Source: Tessaracoccus massiliensis (GTDB lineage Bacteria > Actinomycetota > Actinomycetes > Propionibacteriales > Propionibacteriaceae). Taken from it: a DNA stretch of 64,000 nt. Shown here in pieces: positions 42,660 to 54,642 of the stretch (positions are counted from its first letter, which is position 1; each line of letters begins with the position of its first letter). The DNA lies in the NCBI RefSeq assembly GCF_000826065.2, contig NZ_LN623543.1:62001-126000 (forward strand), read 5' to 3'. The position numbers and the translations under genes are program-made. Below the pieces are notes generated by a model. It saw only the letters and a program-made list of their open reading frames with translations. It searched no databases and was not told the DNA's origin.

Positions 42660-43643
42660 ATGGCAGTCGTCACCACCCGCCAGCTGCTCGAGAGCGGCGT
42701 TCACTTCGGTCACCAGACCCGTCGTTGGAACCCCAAGATGAAGCGCTTCATCTTCACCGAGCGCAACGGCATCTACATCATCGACCTGCAGCTGTCGCTC
42801 AGCTACATCGACAAGGCTTACGCCTTCATCAAGTCCACCGTCGCGCGCGGCGGCCAGGTGCTGTTCGTCGGCACCAAGAAGCAGGCCCAGGAGGCCATCG
42901 CCGAGCAGGCCACCCGCGTCGGCATGCCCTACGTCAACCAGCGTTGGCTCGGCGGCATGCTCACGAACTTCGGCACCGTCTCCAAGCGCATCTCGCGCCT
43001 CAAGGAGCTCGAGGGCATGGACCTGACCGACACCGTCGGCTCGGGCCTCACCAAGAAGGAACTGCTGCAGCTCGACCGCGAGCGCACCAAGCTCGACAAG
43101 ACCCTCGGCGGCATCCGCGACATGGGCCGCACCCCCCAGGCCGTGTGGATCGTCGACACCAACAAGGAGCACCTCGCCGTCGACGAGGCGCGCAAGCTGC
43201 ACATCCCGATCGTCGGCATCCTCGACACCAACTGTGACCCTGATGAGGTCGACTACGCGGTGCCCGGCAACGACGACGCGATCCGTTCCGTCGCGCTGCT
43301 GACCCGCATCATCGCCGACGCAGTGGCCGACGGCCTCATCGAGCGTTCCTCCGGCCGCTCGGGTGAGCAGGCCCAGAGCGAGCCCATGCCCGATTGGGAG
43401 CGCGAGCTCCTGGGTGCCGACGAGCAGGCCGCTGCCGCCACCGAGGAGACCGCTGCGGCTCCCGCCGAGCAGGTGGATCGCCCCGACAACGTCGAGCAGG
43501 CTGAGGCCGCCGCCGACGCCGACGTGGCCCAGGCTGAAGCCGCCGTAGCCGAGCAGCCTGAGGCCCCCGTGGCCGAGGCGGCCGCCGAAGAGGCGCCTGC
43601 CGCCGACGAGGCCGCTGAGGCCAAGACCACCGAAGACAACTGA
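42660..43643 (+). CDS. rpsB: 30S ribosomal protein S2
   Basis: S2 is a small-subunit head protein, needed with S1 for mRNA binding. The first 250 residues are canonical: [52 protein letters not shown], and [30 protein letters not shown]. They are followed by an acidic Ala/Glu/Pro tail of about 75 residues, giving 327 against 241 in E. coli; such tails are common in actinobacteria. GAGAAAGG lies before the ATG. It is the first gene of rpsB-tsf. Confidence 0.97.
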   Translation: MAVVTTRQLLESGVHFGHQTRRWNPKMKRFIFTERNGIYIIDLQLSLSYIDKAYAFIKSTVARGGQVLFVGTKKQAQEAIAEQATRVGMPYVNQRWLGGMLTNFGTVSKRISRLKELEGMDLTDTVGSGLTKKELLQLDRERTKLDKTLGGIRDMGRTPQAVWIVDTNKEHLAVDEARKLHIPIVGILDTNCDPDEVDYAVPGNDDAIRSVALLTRIIADAVADGLIERSSGRSGEQAQSEPMPDWERELLGADEQAAAATEETAAAPAEQVDRPDNVEQAEAAADADVAQAEAAVAEQPEAPVAEAAAEEAPAADEAAEAKTTEDN

Positions 43644-43674
43644 GCACACCACACGAGAAGACGGGAAACCACTC

Positions 43675-44484
43675 ATGGCAATCACTGCCGCTGACGTGAA
43701 GAAGCTCCGCGACGCCACAGGCGCGGGCATGATGGACGCCAAGAAGGCCCTCACCGAGGCCGACGGCGACTTCGACAAGGCCATCGAGGCCCTCCGCATC
43801 CACGGCCTCGCCAAGCAGGCCAAGCGCGCGGACCGCGAGGCCACCAACGGCATCGTCGCAGGCCGCGACGGCGCGCTGATCCAGTTCGCCGCCGAGACCG
43901 ATTTCGTCGCCAAGAACAGCGAGTTCGTGGAACTGGCCGACCAGATCCTCGACGCCGTCATCAAGAGCGGCGCCACCGACGTGGCCGCCGCCAACGCCGC
44001 TGAGCTCGCTTCGGGCGAGAAGGTGGAGGACGCAGTCAAGGAACTCGGCGCCAAGATCGGCGAGAACATCTCCGTGGCCAACGTCGCGCAGTTCCCCGGC
44101 GAGAGCCACGTGTACCTGCACCGCCGCGCCGCGGACCTGCCCCCGCAGGTCGGCGTCCTGGTGGAGTACACCGGCGACAAGGCCCTCGCCCACCAGGCCG
44201 CGCTGCAGGTGGCGGCCATGTCGCCGACCTACGCCAACCGCGACGAGGTCCCTGCTGAGATCGTCGAGAACGAGCGTCGCATCGCGGAGGCCACGGCCAA
44301 GGAGGAGGGCAAGCCCGAGGGCGCGCTCCCGAAGATCGTAGAGGGTCGCCTCAACGGCTTCTTCAAGGATGTCGTGCTCGTCGACCAGGCCGCCGTCTGG
44401 GAGGACAAGAAGTCCGTGGGCGCTGCGCTCCAGGAGGGCAACACCGAAATCGTGCGTTTCGCACGCTTCGCCGTGGGTGCCTGA
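43675..44484 (+). CDS. tsf: Elongation factor Ts
   Basis: EF-Ts is the nucleotide exchange factor of EF-Tu. The 269-residue protein has the N-terminal UBA-like domain ([39 protein letters not shown]), the TDFVAKN motif that contacts EF-Tu, the two core subdomains and no large deletion. It lies 31 bases after rpsB and is followed by a strong hairpin that probably separates it from pyrH. Confidence 0.97.
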   Translation: MAITAADVKKLRDATGAGMMDAKKALTEADGDFDKAIEALRIHGLAKQAKRADREATNGIVAGRDGALIQFAAETDFVAKNSEFVELADQILDAVIKSGATDVAAANAAELASGEKVEDAVKELGAKIGENISVANVAQFPGESHVYLHRRAADLPPQVGVLVEYTGDKALAHQAALQVAAMSPTYANRDEVPAEIVENERRIAEATAKEEGKPEGALPKIVEGRLNGFFKDVVLVDQAAVWEDKKSVGAALQEGNTEIVRFARFAVGA

Positions 44485-44515
44485 CCCACACGCACTGCCT
44501 CAGTGAAGTAGAGTT

Positions 44516-44550
44516 ACGTGCGCCGCGACCTCAATGGTCGCGGCGCACGT
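44516..44550 (+). terminator. Perfect 15-bp stem hairpin between tsf and pyrH
   Basis: ACGTGCGCCGCGACC (44516-44530) pairs completely with GGTCGCGGCGCACGT (44536-44550) around a TCAAT loop. It starts 32 bases after the tsf stop and ends 32 bases before pyrH. No U tract follows, as in many actinobacterial terminators. Confidence 0.65.
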
Positions 44551-44582
44551 TGCATGTCCAGCCCCAGCCCCAGGAGTTCACA

Positions 44583-45290
44583 GTGGGATATTCGCGAGTA
44601 TTGCTGAAGCTGTCCGGTGAGGTGTTCGGCGGAGGCAAACTCGGCGTCGACGTCGAGGTGGTGGCAGATATCGCCCGTGAGATCGCCGACGTCGTGCGGT
44701 CCGGCACGCAGGTCGCCGTCGTGGTCGGCGGAGGGAACTACTTCCGCGGCGCGGAGTTGTCCACCAACGGCATGGCCCGCGACCGCGCGGACTACATGGG
44801 CATGCTGGGCACAGTGATGAACTCCATCGCCCTGCAGGACTTCTGTGAGAAGGCCGGCATCGAGACGCGCGTGCAGTCCGCCATCAACATGGCGCAGGTC
44901 GCAGAGCCCTACATTCCGCGCCGCGCGGAGCGTCACCTGGAGAAGGGCCGCCTGGTCATCTTCGGTGCCGGCTCCGGCATGCCGTATTTCTCAACCGACA
45001 CGGTGGCCGCTCAGCGGGCGCTGGAGATCGGGGCCGAGGTGCTGCTCATGGGCAAGCAGGGCGTCGACGGCGTCTACGATTCGGACCCGAAGACCAACCC
45101 TGAGGCCAAGAAGTTCGACAACCTCACCTACGACGACTTCCTCACCAAGAACCTGAAGGTGGCCGACGCGACCGCCATCTCGCTGGCCCGCGACAACGGT
45201 CTGGACATGGTCTTCTTCAACCTGTCCAAGAAGGGCAACATCGCGCGGGCAGTGGCAGGCGAGCACATCGGCACCCTGGTGTCCCGCTGA
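44583..45290 (+). CDS. pyrH: UMP kinase
   Basis: PyrH phosphorylates UMP to UDP. The 235-residue amino acid kinase-fold protein has [35 protein letters not shown], and [18 protein letters not shown] 44583 is the start: AGGAG lies 7 bases before it, and an earlier in-frame ATG (44550) falls inside the terminator stem. It heads the pyrH-frr-cdsA-rlmN series. Confidence 0.96.
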   Translation: MGYSRVLLKLSGEVFGGGKLGVDVEVVADIAREIADVVRSGTQVAVVVGGGNYFRGAELSTNGMARDRADYMGMLGTVMNSIALQDFCEKAGIETRVQSAINMAQVAEPYIPRRAERHLEKGRLVIFGAGSGMPYFSTDTVAAQRALEIGAEVLLMGKQGVDGVYDSDPKTNPEAKKFDNLTYDDFLTKNLKVADATAISLARDNGLDMVFFNLSKKGNIARAVAGEHIGTLVSR

Positions 45291-45330
45291 CCCGACAGTT
45301 ACTAGAAATCCAGAGCAAAGGAGCACGTCC

Positions 45331-45888
45331 ATGATCGCTGAGATCCAGCAAGAGGCCGCAACCAAGATGCAGCAGGCGGTGGACTTCGCCCGTGAGGACA
45401 TGTCCACCATCCGCACCGGCCGCGCGCACCCCGCCATGTTCAACAAACTGCTGGCCGACTACTACGGTGCCCCGACGCCGCTGCAGCAACTGGCCACGTT
45501 CACCTCGCCCGACCCGCGCTCCATGCTCATCTCGCCGTTCGACCGCAGCGCCCTGGGCGCCATCGAGAAGGCCATCCGCGACGCGGATCTGGGCGTCAAC
45601 CCGAGCAATGACGGCAACGCCGTGCGCGTCGTCATGCCGCACCTCACTGAGGAGCGCCGCAAGGAGTACATCAAGATGGCCAGGTCGAAGGCCGAGGAGG
45701 CCCGTGTCGCGGTGCGCAACCTGCGCCGCCACGCCAACGACTCGCTGAAGAAGCTCGAGAAGGACAGCGAGATCGGTGAGGACGACCTCAACCGCGCCGA
45801 GAAGGCACTGGACGCCTCCACGAAGAAGTTCGTCGACAGCATCGACGAGATCCTGAAGAACAAGGAAGCTGAGCTCCTCGAAGTCTGA
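45331..45888 (+). CDS. frr: Ribosome recycling factor
   Basis: RRF splits post-termination ribosomes with EF-G. The 185-residue protein has the expected two-domain sequence: ATKMQQAVDFAREDMSTIRTGRAHPAMFNKL, PLQQLATFTSPDPRSMLISPFD, and the helical hairpin ARVAVRNLRRHANDSLKKLEKDSEIGEDD. Length matches the family. GCAAAGGAG precedes the ATG. Its stop overlaps the cdsA ATG by one base (TGATG). Confidence 0.97.
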   Translation: MIAEIQQEAATKMQQAVDFAREDMSTIRTGRAHPAMFNKLLADYYGAPTPLQQLATFTSPDPRSMLISPFDRSALGAIEKAIRDADLGVNPSNDGNAVRVVMPHLTEERRKEYIKMARSKAEEARVAVRNLRRHANDSLKKLEKDSEIGEDDLNRAEKALDASTKKFVDSIDEILKNKEAELLEV

Positions 45889-46751
45889 TGAGCACAGCTG
45901 AGGCCGCACAGCAGAAGACGTCGAGGGCGGGCCGGAACCTTCCGGCCGCCGTCGGCGTCGGTCTGTCTCTCATCGCGGTGGTCGGCGTCGGCCTGATCTG
46001 GTTGCCGTGGCTGTTCATCGTCTTCGCGGCTGTCGCACTCGGAGCGGCGGTCATCGAGGTGCACCGTGCGTTGCTGCGTAAGGCCATGCAGGCGGTGTGG
46101 GCTCCGATCGCGGTGGGCACCGTCGTCTCCGTCCTGGGCGGGTACTTCGTCTCGGTGCAGGACGTGGGCATCGAGGACACCACCTTCGTGGTGATCTGTC
46201 TGTGCGGCATGCTGATCGCCTCCCTGGTGGGCCGCCTCTTCGGCGGCGCCGAGGGGTTCATCCGCGACATCTCGGCCAGCGCACTGCTGATCGCCTACAT
46301 CCCGCTGCTGGGCGTCTTCGTGCCCCTGCTGATGGGTGCCAGCGACGGGAACCTGCGGATGCTGGCCATCATCGTGGTCGTCGCCGCCTCAGACACCGGC
46401 GCCTATGCCACCGGCGTGCTGTTCGGCCGCCACAAGATGGCCCCGGCCATCAGCCCCAGCAAGACCTGGGAGGGCACCGGCGGAGGCGTCGCCCTGTCAG
46501 CCATCGTCGGCACCGTCCTGAGTGTCTACCTGTTGGGCGGCCCCTGGTGGGTGGGCGCCATCCTCGGCGTGCTGTGCAGTCTTGCCGGCACCACTGGAGA
46601 CCTGGTGGAGTCGCTCATCAAGCGGGACGCAGGCATCAAGGACATGTCCAACTTCCTGCCCGGCCACGGCGGTGTGATGGACCGCCTCGACTCCATGCTC
46701 GTGGCCGTCCCCGTCGGCTGGCTCGTGCTGCACCTCGCCCTCGGCGGCTGA
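45888..46751 (+). CDS. cdsA: Phosphatidate cytidylyltransferase
   Basis: CdsA makes CDP-diacylglycerol from phosphatidic acid and CTP for all phospholipids. The 287-residue protein has eight or so membrane helices, [34 protein letters not shown] and the signature [30 protein letters not shown] cytoplasmic N-terminal stretch ([17 protein letters not shown]) precedes the first helix. It is coupled to frr by a one-base overlap. Confidence 0.95.
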   Translation: MSTAEAAQQKTSRAGRNLPAAVGVGLSLIAVVGVGLIWLPWLFIVFAAVALGAAVIEVHRALLRKAMQAVWAPIAVGTVVSVLGGYFVSVQDVGIEDTTFVVICLCGMLIASLVGRLFGGAEGFIRDISASALLIAYIPLLGVFVPLLMGASDGNLRMLAIIVVVAASDTGAYATGVLFGRHKMAPAISPSKTWEGTGGGVALSAIVGTVLSVYLLGGPWWVGAILGVLCSLAGTTGDLVESLIKRDAGIKDMSNFLPGHGGVMDRLDSMLVAVPVGWLVLHLALGG

Positions 46752-46782
46752 CCCTGCCGCTGTCCCTACCCCTGAAAGCGCC

Positions 46783-47907
46783 ATGACTGTCAAGACCCTG
46801 CCGCTCGTCTTCGAAGCCCCCCGCCGCGGGAAGCCCCCGAAGCATTGGTTCGACCTGACCATCGAAGAACGGGTGGAGGCCACGCAGAAGCTCGGGCTGC
46901 CGAAGTTCCGGGCAGACCAGATCTCCCGCCACGTTTTCGACCGCCTCGAGGACGATGTGACGCAGTTCTCGGACATTCCGGCAGCCATCCGCGGCGAGTT
47001 GGGGGAGCAGCTGTTCCCGAAGCTGCTCGACCAGGTGACGCACCGCAGCACCGATGACGGCGCCACCGTCAAGACGCTGTGGCGGCTGCACGACGGCTCG
47101 CTGCTGGAATCCGTGCTGATGCGCTACCCCAACCGCACCACGCTGTGCATCTCCTCGCAGGCCGGCTGCGGCATGGCCTGCCCGTTCTGCGCGACGGGGC
47201 AGGGTGGCCTCAAGCGCAACCTGTCGCAGGCTGAGATCACCGCCCAGGTGCTGGCGGCCGATCAGCAGATCGCCGCCGGGCTCGTCCCCGGTGCCAGCGG
47301 CCGCCTCAACAACATCGTGTTCATGGGCATGGGTGAGCCACTGGCCAACTACAACGCGGTGCTGGGTTCGATCCGCACGTTCCTGGCGCCCAGCCCCAAC
47401 GGCTTCGGCATGAGCGCACGTGGCATCACCGTGTCCACCGTCGGCCTCGTGCCCGCCATCAGGAAGCTCACCGAGGAGGCGTTGCCGCTGACCCTGGCGG
47501 TGTCCCTGCACGCGCCGGACGACGAACTGCGCGACGAGATCGTGCCGATCAACACCCGGTGGAAGGTCGACGAGGTGGTCGACGCCGCCTGGGAGTACGC
47601 CAGGGTCACCAAGCGCCGCGTCTCCATCGAGTACGCCATGATGCGAGACATCAACGACCAGGTTGAGCGCGCCGAACTGCTCGCCAAGGTGCTCAAGAAG
47701 CGCGGCGACTGGGGCTGGGTGCACGTCAACCTCATCCCGCTGAACCCCACACCTGGCTCGAAGTGGACGGCGTCGCGGAAGGCGGACGAGCGGGCCTTCA
47801 TCGACACGCTCGAGAAGCGCGGCGTGCCCGTGACGCTGCGCGACACCCGCGGGCAGGAGATCGACGGCGCCTGCGGGCAGTTGGCCGCCTCTGTCGATCA
47901 GGCCTGA
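46783..47907 (+). CDS. rlmN: 23S rRNA (A2503)-C2 / tRNA (A37)-C2 methyltransferase
   Basis: RlmN is a radical SAM enzyme that methylates A2503 of 23S rRNA and A37 of some tRNAs. The 374-residue protein has the 4Fe-4S motif CGMACPFC (Cys-x3-Cys-x2-Cys), [32 protein letters not shown], and the C-terminal catalytic Cys in [14 protein letters not shown]. The other mechanistic Cys is in the N-terminal half, as usual. It lies 31 bases after cdsA. Confidence 0.95.
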   Translation: MTVKTLPLVFEAPRRGKPPKHWFDLTIEERVEATQKLGLPKFRADQISRHVFDRLEDDVTQFSDIPAAIRGELGEQLFPKLLDQVTHRSTDDGATVKTLWRLHDGSLLESVLMRYPNRTTLCISSQAGCGMACPFCATGQGGLKRNLSQAEITAQVLAADQQIAAGLVPGASGRLNNIVFMGMGEPLANYNAVLGSIRTFLAPSPNGFGMSARGITVSTVGLVPAIRKLTEEALPLTLAVSLHAPDDELRDEIVPINTRWKVDEVVDAAWEYARVTKRRVSIEYAMMRDINDQVERAELLAKVLKKRGDWGWVHVNLIPLNPTPGSKWTASRKADERAFIDTLEKRGVPVTLRDTRGQEIDGACGQLAASVDQA

Positions 47908-47978
47908 GACGAGCCTGCCAGTGCACAGCCGGGATGACCGTCAGGTGACCCGATAGGAAAACTCCGGCCCCGTGGCCC

Positions 47979-49364
<1,386 letters not shown>

Positions 49365-50048
49365 TCAGGCCTCGTACGCGTCGAGATAGCGCCGGATCCG
49401 CTCAGGGTCCGGCGCTTCGCCGTACGTGGGCCAGAACTCCTTGTCTGCGCCCTCCCCGAAGTCGTGGATCAGGGACCAGGAGGCGACGGCGAGGTCCGCC
49501 CAGCGGTCCGCCACCCCCAGTTCGCCGACGTCGACCATGCCGACGAAGCCGCCGTCGTCATCGATCAGGACGTTGGGTACGCAGGGGTCGCCGTGGACGA
49601 TGACGAGATCGTGGATGTCGCTCTGGTCGCCCACCCAGTCGGGGGTGTCGAACAGGGTGTCGGTGGCATCGAGGGAGTGGAGTTCCCCCAGCGCGTTGGC
49701 GAGGGCGCGGGCTGCAACCTCGGGCTCGCCCTCCCAGTGGATGGCGGAGCGGCCGGGCAGTCCGACGGTGACGATCAGCCACCCGTCGTCGAGCTCCTCG
49801 TAATCTGCCATGCGGGGGCTGGGGTAGCGGCTGCTGAGCCAGCTGAGCCGCTCTGCCTCGGGCTCCAGATCGAAGGGGCTCCACTTCGCGAACAGCGGCT
49901 TGGTGTCCGGCGCCACGAGGCGGGCGGTGATCCCTCCGAGCTCGTTGCGCCACACCAACTCGTCGACGCGGCGCTGGTGTGCGGCCGCCCATTTGGTGAT
50001 GGCGAAGGGCACCGGCGTGCCGGGCGGGGGGACGGAGGCTTCAAGCAT
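49365..50048 (-). CDS. APH(3')-like aminoglycoside phosphotransferase family protein
   Basis: The 227-residue protein has the kinase catalytic loop HGDPCVPNVLIDDDG and a metal motif VDVGELGVADRWADLAVAS, which closely follows the DxGRLGVADRYQDLA pattern of aminoglycoside 3'-phosphotransferases. It also has LLGELHSLD-type helix ALGELHSLDATD. It is somewhat shorter than APH(3') enzymes (about 260). Physiological substrate is unknown; chromosomal relatives are often not resistance genes. ATG 50048 has TAGGAT 7 bases upstream on its strand. Confidence 0.82.
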   Translation of the reverse strand: MLEASVPPPGTPVPFAITKWAAAHQRRVDELVWRNELGGITARLVAPDTKPLFAKWSPFDLEPEAERLSWLSSRYPSPRMADYEELDDGWLIVTVGLPGRSAIHWEGEPEVAARALANALGELHSLDATDTLFDTPDWVGDQSDIHDLVIVHGDPCVPNVLIDDDGGFVGMVDVGELGVADRWADLAVASWSLIHDFGEGADKEFWPTYGEAPDPERIRRYLDAYEA

Positions 50049-50115
50049 GCTCACGATCCTAGGCGCACCACCCAGCGGGCTGCCTGCGTGCTTGAGCCCG
50101 TGGGATACTCGGTGG

Positions 50116-51318
50116 GTGCGCAGCATCGTTCTCCTCGGCAGCACCGGCTCGATCGGTACCCAGACGCTTGACGTGATCGCCTCCCGGCGAGACCAGTTCC
50201 GCGTCACCGGCCTGTCAGCCTCGGGTGGGAACATCGAGCTGCTGGCGCGGCAGATCATCGAGTTCGAGCCCGAGACCGTGGCCCTGGCCAAGGCATCCGC
50301 GGCCAACGACCTGCAGCGCGCGCTCTACGCGGTGGCCGGGGAGCGTGGCTGGGCTCAGGGTGAGTACCGCCTTCCCAAGTTCATCTTCGGCCCCAACGCC
50401 TCCACGCAGTTGGCTGCCTCCGGGGCGGACGTGGTGCTCAACGCCATCACCGGTGCTGCGGGGCTGGAGCCCACGCTTGCCGCCCTTGCGGTCGGCAGCA
50501 CCCTCGCGCTGGCCAACAAGGAGTCGCTCGTCATCGGCGGACGCCTCGTCACGGAGGCCGCCAAGCCCGGCCAGATCGTTCCGGTGGATTCAGAGCACTC
50601 TGCATTCGCGCAGGCCCTGCGCTCCGGGCGGGCCGACGAGGTGCGCCGCCTGATCCTCACCGCCTCCGGCGGACCATTCCGCGGCAAGACCCGCGATGAG
50701 CTCACGGATGTGACACCACAGCAGGCCATGGCTCACCCCACGTGGGACATGGGGCGCGTGATCACCATCAACTCCGCCACGCTGGTCAACAAGGGCCTCG
50801 AACTCATCGAAGCGGCACTGCTCTACGACATCGACTTCGACGACATCACCGTCACCGTGCACCCCCAATCGATCGTGCACTCCATGGTGGAATTCCACGA
50901 CGGCTCCACCATCGCCCAAGCCTCGCCGCCGGACATGCGCATGCCCATCGGCATCGCGCTGACCTGGCCCGAGCGGCTGAAGGACGCGGCCCGGCCCTGC
51001 GACTGGACCACCGCGGCCACCTGGACCTTCGAACCCCTGGACAACGACACCTTCCCCGCGGTTGAGCTGGCGCGTCGCGCCGGCAGGGCGGCAGGCACCG
51101 CCCCGGCCGTGTACAACGCGGCCAACGAGGCCTGCGTCGACGCCTTCTGGGACGGGCGGATCGGGTTCCTCGACATCACCCGCATCGTGGGGGAGTGCGT
51201 CGAGGAACACCTCGCCACCGGTCACACCGCCGACGCGGACCCCACCCTCGATGCGGTCCTGGCCGCCGATGCCTGGGGCCGGTCGCGGGCCGCTGAGATC
51301 GCGGGAGCCGGCGCATGA
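50116..51318 (+). CDS. dxr: 1-deoxy-D-xylulose 5-phosphate reductoisomerase
   Basis: Dxr converts DXP to MEP with NADPH, the committed step of the non-mevalonate isoprenoid route and the fosmidomycin target. The 400-residue protein shows LLGSTGSIGTQTLDVI, ALANKESLVIGG, VDSEHSAFAQAL, LTASGGPFRG, HPTWDMGRVITINSATLVNKGLELIEA, and VHPQSIVHSMVEF. The GTG at 50116 has GATACT 6 bases upstream; upstream in-frame codons belong to the divergent gene's region. The stop overlaps rseP by 4 bases. Confidence 0.96.
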   Translation: MRSIVLLGSTGSIGTQTLDVIASRRDQFRVTGLSASGGNIELLARQIIEFEPETVALAKASAANDLQRALYAVAGERGWAQGEYRLPKFIFGPNASTQLAASGADVVLNAITGAAGLEPTLAALAVGSTLALANKESLVIGGRLVTEAAKPGQIVPVDSEHSAFAQALRSGRADEVRRLILTASGGPFRGKTRDELTDVTPQQAMAHPTWDMGRVITINSATLVNKGLELIEAALLYDIDFDDITVTVHPQSIVHSMVEFHDGSTIAQASPPDMRMPIGIALTWPERLKDAARPCDWTTAATWTFEPLDNDTFPAVELARRAGRAAGTAPAVYNAANEACVDAFWDGRIGFLDITRIVGECVEEHLATGHTADADPTLDAVLAADAWGRSRAAEIAGAGA

Positions 51319-52598
51319 GCGTGCTGCTCACCGTGATGTTCGCGGTGCTGTTCTTCGCGCTGATCATGGTCTCGATCGCGCTGCACGAGATCGGCCACCT
51401 GGTGCCGGCCAAGCTCTTCGGAGTGAAGGTCACGCAGTACTTCGTGGGCTTCGGCAAGACGCTGTGGTCCACGAAGAAGGGCGGCACCGAGTACGGCGTC
51501 AAGGCCATCCCGCTGGGCGGCTACGTGCGCCTTGTGGGGATGTACCCGCCCAAGCGTGACGGCGCCAGGCAGACCTGGCTGACCCGCGTGGCGGACCAGG
51601 CCAGGGCCTTCGAGTGGGACGAGATCAAGCCGGAGGACGACGGCACGCTCTTCTACCAGAAGAAGACCTGGCAGAAGATCATCGTGATGCTCAGCGGGCC
51701 GGCGATGAACGTCCTGCTGGCGTTCCTGATCTTCCTGGGCATCAACGTCTTCCACGGCACGTACCAGCCCACGCTCACCGTCGCGCAGGTCTCCCAGTGC
51801 GCCATCCCCGCCGACCGCGAGCAGCGCACCTGCACCGACGCAGATCCGGCCACCCCCGCCATCGAGGCGGGCGTGGAGGTGGGCGACCAACTCCTGTCGT
51901 TCAACGGCACCCGCCTCACCAGCTGGGAACAGATGGGCGACCTCATCCGCGCCAACCGCGACGAGCCCGCCACCCTCATCGTCGAGCGCGACGGCGCAGA
52001 GGTGACGCTCCCGACGGTCAACACCGTGCTCACCCATGTGCCGGACCGCCTGGATCCCACCACGTTCGTGGAGGCGGGTTTCTACGGCGTCTCTCCCACC
52101 AACGAGCTCACCAAGGCCGGGCCCATCACCACCGCCGCGCAGATGTGGGACATGACCAAGCAGTCCGCCGTGGCCCTGGCCAGCTTCCCGGTGCGGATCT
52201 GGAACGTCGCGGTCGACCTGGTCACCGGGCAGCCACGCGACGTCAACTCGCCGCTGTCGATCATCGGTGCCTCCCGGGTGGCCGGCGAGATCACCGTCAC
52301 CGATCAGCTGGGGCAGGGCGACAAGGTGGCCTCATACCTGTCGCTGCTGGGCGCGGTGAACCTGTTCGTCGCCCTGCTGAACCTGGTGCCGCTGCTGCCG
52401 CTCGACGGCGGCCACGTGGCTGGCGCGATCTACGAGTGGCTGCGACGCCAGTTCGCACGGCTCACCGGCCGGCCCGACCCCGGTCCCGTCGACACGGCGA
52501 AGGGCCTGCCATTGACGTACCTGGTGGGCGGCTTCCTGCTACTGGGTGGGCTCGTGCTGATCGCGGCAGACGTCATCTCTCCGATCCGACTTTTCTGA
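51315..52598 (+). CDS. Site-2 protease family metallopeptidase (RseP/Rip1-like)
   Basis: This M50 intramembrane zinc protease of 427 residues cleaves membrane-bound substrates such as anti-sigma factors. The first helix carries HEIGH (residues 24-28), the third zinc ligand is in [19 protein letters not shown], and a PDZ domain lies between them ([25 protein letters not shown]). Rip1 of mycobacteria occupies the same place between dxr and ispG. ATG overlaps the dxr stop (ATGA). Confidence 0.93.
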   Translation: MSVLLTVMFAVLFFALIMVSIALHEIGHLVPAKLFGVKVTQYFVGFGKTLWSTKKGGTEYGVKAIPLGGYVRLVGMYPPKRDGARQTWLTRVADQARAFEWDEIKPEDDGTLFYQKKTWQKIIVMLSGPAMNVLLAFLIFLGINVFHGTYQPTLTVAQVSQCAIPADREQRTCTDADPATPAIEAGVEVGDQLLSFNGTRLTSWEQMGDLIRANRDEPATLIVERDGAEVTLPTVNTVLTHVPDRLDPTTFVEAGFYGVSPTNELTKAGPITTAAQMWDMTKQSAVALASFPVRIWNVAVDLVTGQPRDVNSPLSIIGASRVAGEITVTDQLGQGDKVASYLSLLGAVNLFVALLNLVPLLPLDGGHVAGAIYEWLRRQFARLTGRPDPGPVDTAKGLPLTYLVGGFLLLGGLVLIAADVISPIRLF

Positions 52599-52620
52599 CG
52601 ATCAGAGTAGGCTGTCGCAC

Positions 52621-53763
52621 ATGTCCTTGAACCTCGGTATGCCCGCAGCGCCTCCGCCGGTCCTTGCCCCCCGTCGCCCCACCCGCAAGATCAGGGTGGG
52701 CAAGGTCGAGGTGGGCGGCGACGCACCCATCAGCGTCCAGTCGATGACCACGACGAAGACCACCGACATCAACGCCACGCTGCAGCAGATCGCCGAGCTC
52801 ACCGCCACCGGCTGCGACATCGTACGCGTCGCGGTGCCCAGCCAGGACGACGCCGACGCGCTGCCGATCATCGCGATGAAGTCGCAGATCCCTGTGATCG
52901 CGGACATCCACTTCCAGCCGCGCTACGTGTTCGCGGCCATCGACGCGGGCTGCGCCGCGGTGCGCGTGAACCCGGGCAACATCAAGCAGTTCGACGACAA
53001 GGTCGCCGAGATCGCCAAGGCCGCGGCCGACGCGGGCGTCAGCCTGCGCATCGGCGTCAACGCCGGCTCCCTCGACAAGCGCCTCCTTGAGAAGTACGGT
53101 GCACCCACCCCCGAGGCCCTCGTCGAATCCGCCCTCTGGGAAGCCTCGCTGTTCGAGGAGGTGGGCTTCCACGACTTCAAGATCTCCGTCAAGCACAACG
53201 ACCCCGTCGTGATGGTGAGGGCCTACGAGTTGCTCTCGGAGAAGTGCGACTATCCGCTGCACCTCGGCGTCACCGAGGCCGGCCCTGCCTTCCAGGGCAC
53301 CATCAAGAGCTCCGTCGCGTTCGGCGCGCTGCTCAGCCAGGGCATCGGCGACACCATCAGGGTGTCCCTGTCCGCCCCGCCGGCCGAGGAGGTCAAGGTG
53401 GGCCTGAAGATCCTCGAGTCGCTGAACCTGCGCCCCCGCAAGCTCGACATCGTCTCGTGCCCCTCCTGCGGCCGCGCCCAGGTGGATGTCTACACCCTCG
53501 CCGAGCAGGTCACCAAGGGGCTCGAAGGCATAGAGGCCCCGCTGCGCGTGGCCGTCATGGGCTGCATCGTCAACGGCCCCGGTGAGGCCCGCGAGGCCGA
53601 CCTCGGCGTCGCCTCCGGCAACGGTAAGGGCCAGATCTTCGTCAAGGGTGAGGTCATCAAGACCGTGCCTGAGGACGAGATCGTCGAGACCCTCCTGTTC
53701 GAGGCGCGCCGCATCGCCGCAGAGATGGGCGAGGTCGGTGCACCAGAGGTTTCCGTTTCCTGA
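52621..53763 (+). CDS. ispG: 4-hydroxy-3-methylbut-2-en-1-yl diphosphate synthase
   Basis: IspG, an iron-sulfur enzyme, makes HMBPP from MEcPP in the isoprenoid pathway started by dxr. The 380-residue protein has the N-terminal TIM barrel ([68 protein letters not shown]) and the C-terminal cluster domain with [11 protein letters not shown] and [20 protein letters not shown] 52621 has TAGGCT 7 bases upstream and no Shine-Dalgarno. Confidence 0.96.
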   Translation: MSLNLGMPAAPPPVLAPRRPTRKIRVGKVEVGGDAPISVQSMTTTKTTDINATLQQIAELTATGCDIVRVAVPSQDDADALPIIAMKSQIPVIADIHFQPRYVFAAIDAGCAAVRVNPGNIKQFDDKVAEIAKAAADAGVSLRIGVNAGSLDKRLLEKYGAPTPEALVESALWEASLFEEVGFHDFKISVKHNDPVVMVRAYELLSEKCDYPLHLGVTEAGPAFQGTIKSSVAFGALLSQGIGDTIRVSLSAPPAEEVKVGLKILESLNLRPRKLDIVSCPSCGRAQVDVYTLAEQVTKGLEGIEAPLRVAVMGCIVNGPGEAREADLGVASGNGKGQIFVKGEVIKTVPEDEIVETLLFEARRIAAEMGEVGAPEVSVS

Positions 53764-53805
53764 CCTTGCCGCGTAGCAGGACTGTTGGGCCCTAGAGTTT
53801 CCCCC

Positions 53806-54642
53806 ATGGTTTCTGGGCTGAAGACGATGGGCATGGGTGACAGGGAGCGGGTCGCCCGTTTCCTGGCCACCAATCCGGTGGAGAACCTGTTCCTCGCCTC
53901 GAAGGTGGACGCCTTCGGCATCGACCGACGGCGGCTCGGCGTCATCCACGGCTTCGAGCGCGACGGGGAGCTGACCTCCCTGCTGCTCGACGGCGGGACG
54001 GCGTTCATCGCGGGCTTCGACCCTGAGGCGCTGCCCGCCTTCGTCGACCAACTGGGCCCCATTCGGCGCTGCAGCTCCATCCTGGGGCCCGCCATCTCCG
54101 TCCTGGGCCTGTTCGTCGGGCTCGCGGAGCGCTACCGTGGCTCCTGGGGCGGAGTCTCGAACATCCGCAAGCGCCAGCCGCTGATGGTGCTGGACCACCT
54201 GCCCGATGTCCCGCCGGACCGCCGGGTGCGCCAGCTCACGATGGACGACTACCCGAGCTACCTCGATGCCTCGGTGCACATGTACACCGACGAGATCGGC
54301 AGCTCGCCGTTCAAGTACGGCGGCGGCTACGAGCGCTTCGTGAAGGACCGGCTGAAGCAGGGCGACGCGTACGGCATCGTCGACGCGAAGGGCACCGTGA
54401 TCTTCAAGGCCGATCTGGGCCCGAAACTGGGGGACCAGGCCCAGCTCCAGGGCGTCTGGGTGGCCCCGCACCTGCGTGGCCGCGGCATCAGCACCCCGGC
54501 CTTGGCGGGGATGTTCCACCTGGCGATGGAGCAGTACCCGGTGATCAGCCTGTACGTCAACGACTTCAACACTCCGGCCATCAGGAGCTACGAGCGCCTC
54601 GGCTTCCGCGAGGTCGGAGCCCTGGCCACGGTGCACTACTGA
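53806..54642 (+). CDS. GNAT acetyltransferase with N-terminal DUF4081 domain
   Basis: The 278-residue protein has an N-terminal DUF4081-type domain (VARFLATNPVENLFLASKVDAFG...LGVIHGFERDGELTSLLLDGG) and a C-terminal GNAT domain with the acetyl-CoA loop APHLRGRGISTPALAGM and YVNDFNTPAIRSYERLGFREVG. Substrate is unknown. The same gene follows ispG in mycobacteria. ATG 53806 has TAGAGT 7 bases upstream; an earlier in-frame start would overlap that hexamer. Confidence 0.87.
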   Translation: MVSGLKTMGMGDRERVARFLATNPVENLFLASKVDAFGIDRRRLGVIHGFERDGELTSLLLDGGTAFIAGFDPEALPAFVDQLGPIRRCSSILGPAISVLGLFVGLAERYRGSWGGVSNIRKRQPLMVLDHLPDVPPDRRVRQLTMDDYPSYLDASVHMYTDEIGSSPFKYGGGYERFVKDRLKQGDAYGIVDAKGTVIFKADLGPKLGDQAQLQGVWVAPHLRGRGISTPALAGMFHLAMEQYPVISLYVNDFNTPAIRSYERLGFREVGALATVHY

